DNA from: Inonotus obliquus
Lineage: Eukaryota > Basidiomycota > Agaricomycetes > Hymenochaetales > Hymenochaetaceae
DNA: 64,000 nucleotides
Direction of reading: 5' to 3'
Assembly: GCA_032164295.1 (NCBI GenBank)
Contig: JAJHTX010000002.1
Location: 3,286,001-3,350,000, forward strand
Of the stretch, positions 56,404 to 64,000 are shown one piece after another; position 1 is the first letter of the stretch; the number at the start of each line of letters is the position of its first letter. The translations under genes and the position numbers were made by a program. The notes beneath the pieces are model-generated. The model searched no databases, was not told the DNA's origin, and worked only from the letters and a program-made list of their open reading frames with translations.

Positions 56404-59400
56404 ATGTCTGTGCCTCCCGCCGGATCTGCTGCTTCTCAACCGAACGTACCCGAGGATGAACATCGTCTACCATTGGATGTCAAGCCTCTACACTACGATC
56501 TCAGCATCCTCACGGACCTGGAGAGGCTCACGTTCGAGGGATCTGTTGCAATCGAGTGAGTACATTATGTGATCTTGGTATTATTAGTCTTTATCTTATT
56601 GGCATGATTAGTCTCGAGATATTGAAAGATACATCGTCCCTCGTGTTCCACTCCTCAGCGCTAAACATCAAGAATGTAGCTATCACAACCGATTTGCTCA
56701 AAGAACCGCAAGCTCCTATATCCCAGTCCTTTGACGCCGAGTCGGAACGTGCTTATCTGAAGTTCCCGAGTACCTTCCCCGCTGGAACAAAAGCACAATT
56801 GAGAATCAGCTTTGATGCCCAGCTGACTGGAAGCATGATGGGATACTATTATTCAACTTGGGAAAAGGAAGGCAAAAAACAGTATTACACGCTTACTCAG
56901 TTTGAGGTATTCTCTATCTGTGATAGAACAGTATCAGCCACTAACGCACTTAATGTTCTCAGCCAACCGCTGCACGGAGGGCCTTTCCTTGCTGGGATGA
57001 GCCATTGCTAAAGGCGACTTATGGCATTTCACTCATCTCGCGCGAAAACACGGTCAATCTCAGTAACATGCCTGCCATTTCTGAAGAGGTTTATACCTCG
57101 TGTGGGTTAATACCAGAATTTATGCCCATTTCGTCATTTCTTACTGATCGATACCGCAGCTTCCTTGCCTTCCGGAGAGAAGTGGAAGATCACGAAGTTT
57201 GAACGTACACCTCTGGTTTATTTCCTTTGATTTTCGATGCTACCGTTTAGTTGCTCACATACAGCTCTCATTCAGATGTCGAGTTACCTCGTAGCATTTG
57301 CAAACGGAGAGTTCGAGTATATCGAAAGCAAGTATGTCAGCCCTCTGAGTGGAAAGACGAGGCCCTTGCGTGTCTATGGTAAATCACTGGTCTGCGTAGC
57401 GTATTCATCGATCCAATTTCATGACGTTCTCTAGCGACTGCGGACTACATTCATCAGGCCGCGTTCGCGCTCGAAATTAAGAAGAAAGTTCTTCCCTTAT
57501 ACGAGCGGATGTTCGACATTGAATTCCCATTGCCTAAGCTAGATACACTTATCGTATGTGTTCAGAGCTTGTTGTACATTCCGGCATTCTTCATCCTGAC
57601 TCCCATTACTATTTAGGTGAACGATTTCGACGCTGGTGCCATGGAAAACTGGGTAAGTCATTCACACGGCCAATCGGTTATCCGAGCTGAAACTTTCGTA
57701 GGGACTAATTACAGGACGGACGACAGCTTTTTGCATAGATCCCAAGAAATCGGGTGTAAATGCCCAGAAGAACGTTGCGACTACCCAAAGCCATGAGGTA
57801 AGAATCCTCGCCAACACAGAATCTTATCTATAGTCGCTGACCGGATATACCAATAGGTTGCTCACATGTGGTTTGGAGGTGAGCTAGTTTTCCAAGTACT
57901 CCCATTGACGCATTATTTAACTGGATTTACATGGAAGATATCACGGTAAGTAGTGTCGGAGTTTCGGGAAAGGCTACAGCTAACGGATGCTCCACGATAA
58001 TGGAGACTATGGCATGGTGGGATAATCTGTGAGTGATAATGAATACCCCCCAAATGAGACAACTCATTAGAACAATTCCAATCAGGTATCTAAACGAAGG
58101 TGGGCTCTCGCTTCCCAATTCAGGCCCATAGTCTTTACTGATCTTCAAGGTTTAAGGTTTTGCGACTTTGGTTTGTTTTCGTTAGCCTTTACCTCTGCGT
58201 GTTCTTATGAGATTTAAAGATGGGCGAGGTCATCATTATGGGTATGTAACCACAGCCCTTGATAGTATACGACTGGTAACTGACGCTGTTTCAGACAAGT
58301 AAGCTTAGCACTGAAGCATTATCAATTCTCCCTGACCTCTGGCAGGGTGTTCCCGGAATGGAAGGTTTACAGCGAATTTATCAATCATCACCTCGCTAGA
58401 GCGCTTGGCTTGGATGCAAAGCTCTCCTCTCACCCTATCGAGGTCGATTGCCCTGATGCAAACCAGATCAATCAGGTCAGCATTAGTATTGTTCTGTGAT
58501 CGGTTCACCTAACTCTTTGTTAGATCTTCGATGCCTTGTCGTATTCGAAAGCAGGTTCTGGTGAGGTTGGATTTCCTCCGCGCTGGAGTGTTATACTGAT
58601 TGGCCCTGTAGTGTTGCGGATGCTTTCTGCTTTCGTTGGCGAAGAGACCTTCCTCAAGGGTGTCTCAATCTACCTGAAGAAGCATCTTTATGCAAACAGC
58701 GTCAGCAAGGATCTATGGGAGGGGATCAGCGAAGCTTCTGGTATGACAACTTCATTAGGCATGTTATATTTTTTATGGTTTCTTTCTCGAAGGCAAGGAC
58801 ATCGTCGGGATGATGGACAACTGGGTCTCCAAGATTGGCTTCCCTTTATTGACCGTAAAAGAGAAAGATGGCTCCATCCATGTTCGCCAGGACCGATTCC
58901 TGGAGACGGGGCCTGCTGATGAGAAGGATAATCGGACAATTTGGTGAGTGATTAATATTAGAATTGCGATTCGCTCATTTGCTGTTCATTCAGGCAAATT
59001 CCGCTGAACATTGCTTCTACTGGAACCGACGGTAAACTGAAAGTGGATCGCATTCTCTTGACAGAAAGGGAAATAACTGTTCCGCTTGATACATCCAAAC
59101 CATTCAAGCTCAGTTATGACACCACTGGTGTCTGTGGGTGGGCTTCGTCTCCCGCTTATGAGTGTTACTGAATATACGAGCTAGATCGTGTCTTGTACAC
59201 TCCAGAGCGCCTGGACAAGATCGGTGCCGAGGCCGCTAAAAAGGGCTCTGCGTTCACCATGGATGATCGCCTTGGCCTAATCAGCGACGTCTTTGCGATC
59301 TCTAACGCTGGTTTCGGGAAAGTCAGTGCCGCACTGAATCTGGTTCAAAACCTACACCTAGAGGAAGAATGTGAGCAATCACGATTGCGCCTGGTTCTGA

Positions 59401-60748
59401 AAGCTTTGTGCTGATGTTGAGATGAAGTCCTTGTGTGGCAGGGAATCCGCGATAATATAAGCGACCTTGCGAACATCTTTTGGGAGAACGATGTGGCTTG
59501 GGAGCTGTTTAAGAAATTCCGATCTGTAAGCTAACTTTTCTCACAACATAGGCTAGCATTGACGTTTGCGACAATAAGGCCCTCTATACCCCATTGGTCC
59601 AACAATTTGGATATGACTTTTCAGACTCTGATTCGCCAGACACGAAACAGTTACGAGCGTTGGCTATCGCTGGCGCAGCAGCAGCTAACGAACCGAAGTA
59701 TGTTGCCCCACCCCTGGTAGTTAAGTGTTTTTATCATATGCTTAACAACATTATCTTTGTAAAGGGTTGTTGAGGAATTGACTAAGCGTTTCACGAACTC
59801 GTTGAAAAACGGCGACGATTCGGCTATTGCGCCAGACATCGAGAGGGCTACGTACACGACGGTTAGTACCTTTGGCGGAGTGACATACCTTTGCCTGAAG
59901 TCTTTTCCAATAGGTCGTGAAACACGGCGGTCGAGCTGAGTATGATGCAATCAAAGCTATCTTCAACAAACCCAAGACCCCCGCACAACGGGTAGGTGCA
60001 ATCGTAGCCTTCTGTCTCCATGTGACGGTACTGAAACAATCCTTCCTGCATAGACTGCTGCAGTGTGAGTGAAGAAAGCACGCTTCTGGAGACATGATTA
60101 CAAATACGGACCTTCCAGTGCCGGATTGTGCTCACCGAGAGATCAAACGCTCCTTGATGAAACTTTCAGGTTCATGATGACAGAAGTCAAGGATCAAGAT
60201 ATATATTTGTTCATTGTCCACCTCGCCAGTAATATCGTGTCTAGACGAAAAATGGGCACGTTCTTCAAGAATAATTTTGATGAGGTTTGTCGTTTTTATA
60301 AAGATGTTAATCAAATAACTAGACTCCTTTACAAATCTTCAGTTCTACAAACGCTTCTCTGGCAACACACAATTGCCATACCTTGTTTCGGTGAATACAA
60401 GCTCACTGCCGGAGTAGAGTTGTCGCTGATTAGCATATTTCAGTACTCATTCAAATACCTGTGCACGGACGCGGATGCGAAGAACGTGGAAGAGTTCTTT
60501 AAGGTAACGTAATCTCTCCATCCGTTATTGCGCGCAATTAAAATCACTATTTGTCAGGGTAAGGACGTCTCGAAGTTTAATCTTGCGCTGCACCAGACCC
60601 TGGATACAATTCGTGCGCACGCTGCGATCATTGAGGTACGCTATATCATCAACTTCTCCCTTTTGAAAGCTAACGGCCGGTGGCGCAGCGATCGAGTACC
60701 GATGTTGTCCGGTGGTTGCAGAATTGGAGCCAGTCAGCAAAGCTCTAA
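56404..60748 (+). CDS. M1-family zinc aminopeptidase (APE2/AAP1-like)
   Basis: This is an alanine/arginine-type aminopeptidase of 896 aa that trims N-terminal residues from peptides. The 31 exons are: 56404-56555, 56612-56906, 56963-57101, 57160-57215, 57276-57378, 57435-57553, 57617-57652, 57702-57797, 57857-57878, 57938-57945, 58006-58028, 58086-58099, 58157-58170, 58220-58241, 58295-58298, 58346-58475, 58524-58560, 58612-58740, 58793-58943, 58994-59133, 59185-59370, 59428-59525, 59579-59697, 59765-59861, 59914-59991, 60054-60064, 60119-60284, 60343-60390, 60444-60503, 60558-60635 and 60689-60748. The exopeptidase motif GAMEN is at 295-299. The zinc site HEVAH is at 331-335 with the third ligand Glu354 in LNEGFATL, exactly 18 residues on. 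The C-terminal ERAP1-like domain follows. Around the active site the gene is cut into exons of 22, 8, 23, 14, 14, 22 and 4 nt. Confidence 0.94.
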
Positions 60749-61259
60749 ACGAGGGAAAAGCCATAGCATTAAATCTGCAGTAAACTTTAGCTTTGTAATA
60801 AGCGATCTGTGTCTTTGTTAGGTTTGATACGATCTATCTCTGAGCCTCGCAAGACCCGCGATGCTGCGGAAGACGATGATGACTAGTACACCTCATGTAT
60901 TCTTTCCGCGGTTTGAGACCAAGGCTACTGGCCATTGGCCTTGAAAACGAGCGGTATGAAAAGCGGGATTTCTTCCTAAAGTGCAGGATTGCCATAACTG
61001 ATATTTCGTCACCGCATCTCACAATTTGGCGAGGTTGCGGTAGCATAGAAATCGATGAGATCGGATTTGATTCCGAGATTACCGTAACGAGGTATTTGGT
61101 ACTGATTATGTAACATAACCTATCATTGCCATCAAAGGCGCCGACCATCAGCAGTGAAGAGTGCCTGGCCACCGCCCTCTCCTTGCTGTCCTCTATCTCT
61201 ACCTTCTACCCTTCACATCCACTCCACGTCACTCCGTTCTCCTACTTTCGTTGCGGCCA
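60749..61259. other. Intergenic region upstream of the HECT ligase
   Basis: This half-kb stretch lies where a C2 domain would be expected in a NEDD4-type ligase. A 72-codon frame with an ATG at 60895 includes the string YEKRDFF, faintly like the C2 motif of Rsp5, but it ends at a stop and does not splice into the WW exons. No gene is called. Confidence 0.4.
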
Positions 61260-63512
<2,253 letters not shown>

Positions 63513-64000
63513 TAGATTTGATGTTGCTTCGAGCTATCTCATCGGCTTCTTTTCTAACATCCGTATCTGCGATCTTCACCCGCGAACGTTTTGAATCAAT
63601 CCCCCGACATCAGGTTCTCACATGAGCTAAATTATCTTTCGCCTTCGTTCGACTTTGAGATTTCCTTATATCCATCCGCATTTGCATTGTCTGTCCTTTA
63701 CTCCTGCATTTTTTTTCCTTTCTGCTTGTTTCGCGTTTCCCTCCTGTCGCTTTGTAGCTATTGTACATACATAAAATACCTGGTTGCGATTACCCTTCTG
63801 CCTAGCCGTCATTCTTTATGCTTTCTTTTGTTGTATGTCATTCTCCTTTTAGGATTTCTGATCATATCATAGCTCTTGATTGTACACTAAATTCGTGTCC
63901 TTGAATGAGAACCTGCATTTTTCTTCGTCGTAGTGTAGCGGGGATACGTCCATGTATTGCTGCTTTTTGCATTAGATTATATTATCTCAATTTCGTCAAA
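63513..64000. other. 3' flank of the HECT ligase gene
   Basis: This stretch is T- and C/T-rich (for example 63700-63760), consistent with a 3' untranslated region and beyond. A 93-codon hydrophobic frame (63591-63872) lacks family resemblance and is not called. The window ends here. Confidence 0.4.

Noticed and set aside
60895..61113. Remnant of a C2 domain upstream of the HECT ligase
   Set aside because: Only the short string YEKRDFF resembles the C2 of Rsp5; the rest does not, and no splice route leads into the WW exons.

Overview
This window is nuclear DNA of a filamentous basidiomycete, most likely an agaricomycete (mushroom-forming or wood-decay fungus). Almost every gene is broken by many phase-varied introns of about 45-65 bp. 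The gene set includes a copper-radical (glyoxal-type) oxidase, 1,3-beta-glucan synthase, a SCAP-type sterol sensor and fungal Zn2Cys6 and TEA-type regulators. No rRNA, tRNA, transposon or CRISPR array was recognised. I rebuilt the genes by splicing in-frame exons by eye. Exon coordinates given in the entries keep frame through every junction, but none has been checked against transcripts.

Layout, left to right: partial LIM/paxillin-like scaffold (-, cut by the left edge); glyoxal oxidase-like copper radical oxidase (+); PNO1 (-); URI1-like DUF3835 protein (+); Zn2Cys6 transcription factor (-); Erf2-like DHHC palmitoyltransferase (-); UBC9 (+); FKS 1,3-beta-glucan synthase (+); PTC7-like mitochondrial phosphatase (+); PH-domain TKL-like kinase (-); dipeptidyl peptidase III (-); YME1-like i-AAA protease (+); LOG-family phosphoribohydrolase (+); RAD1 of the 9-1-1 clamp (+); SCAP homologue (-); PDX1/E3BP-like lipoyl protein (+); POP7/Rpp20 (-); histone H1 (-); TEA-like transcription factor (+); a large protein with the layout of a meiotic chromosome-axis core protein (Red1/SYCP2-like) (+); M1 aminopeptidase (+); and a WW-HECT ubiquitin ligase without a C2 domain (+).

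The genes are mainly housekeeping and packed at about one per 3 kb, often in divergent pairs with short shared promoters (PNO1/URI1-like, ERF2/UBC9, DPP3/YME1, SCAP/PDX1, H1/TEA). They are not an operon or a metabolic cluster. Themes that recur are ribosome and RNA processing (PNO1, POP7), protein modification and turnover (UBC9, HECT ligase, DHHC enzyme, DPP3, M1 aminopeptidase, YME1), mitochondria (PTC7, YME1, PDX1), chromatin and genome maintenance (H1, RAD1, axis-like protein), and cell wall and sterol homeostasis (FKS, SCAP).

The most unusual points are the axis-like protein at 50980-55867, very small exons (4, 6, 8, 10 and 11 nt) in several genes, an exact 75-bp in-frame tandem duplication in PNO1, one well-supported and two possible GC-AG introns, and family members that lack an expected domain (HECT ligase without C2, URI1-like without prefoldin). 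The only long stretch without a gene is 45803-47534.
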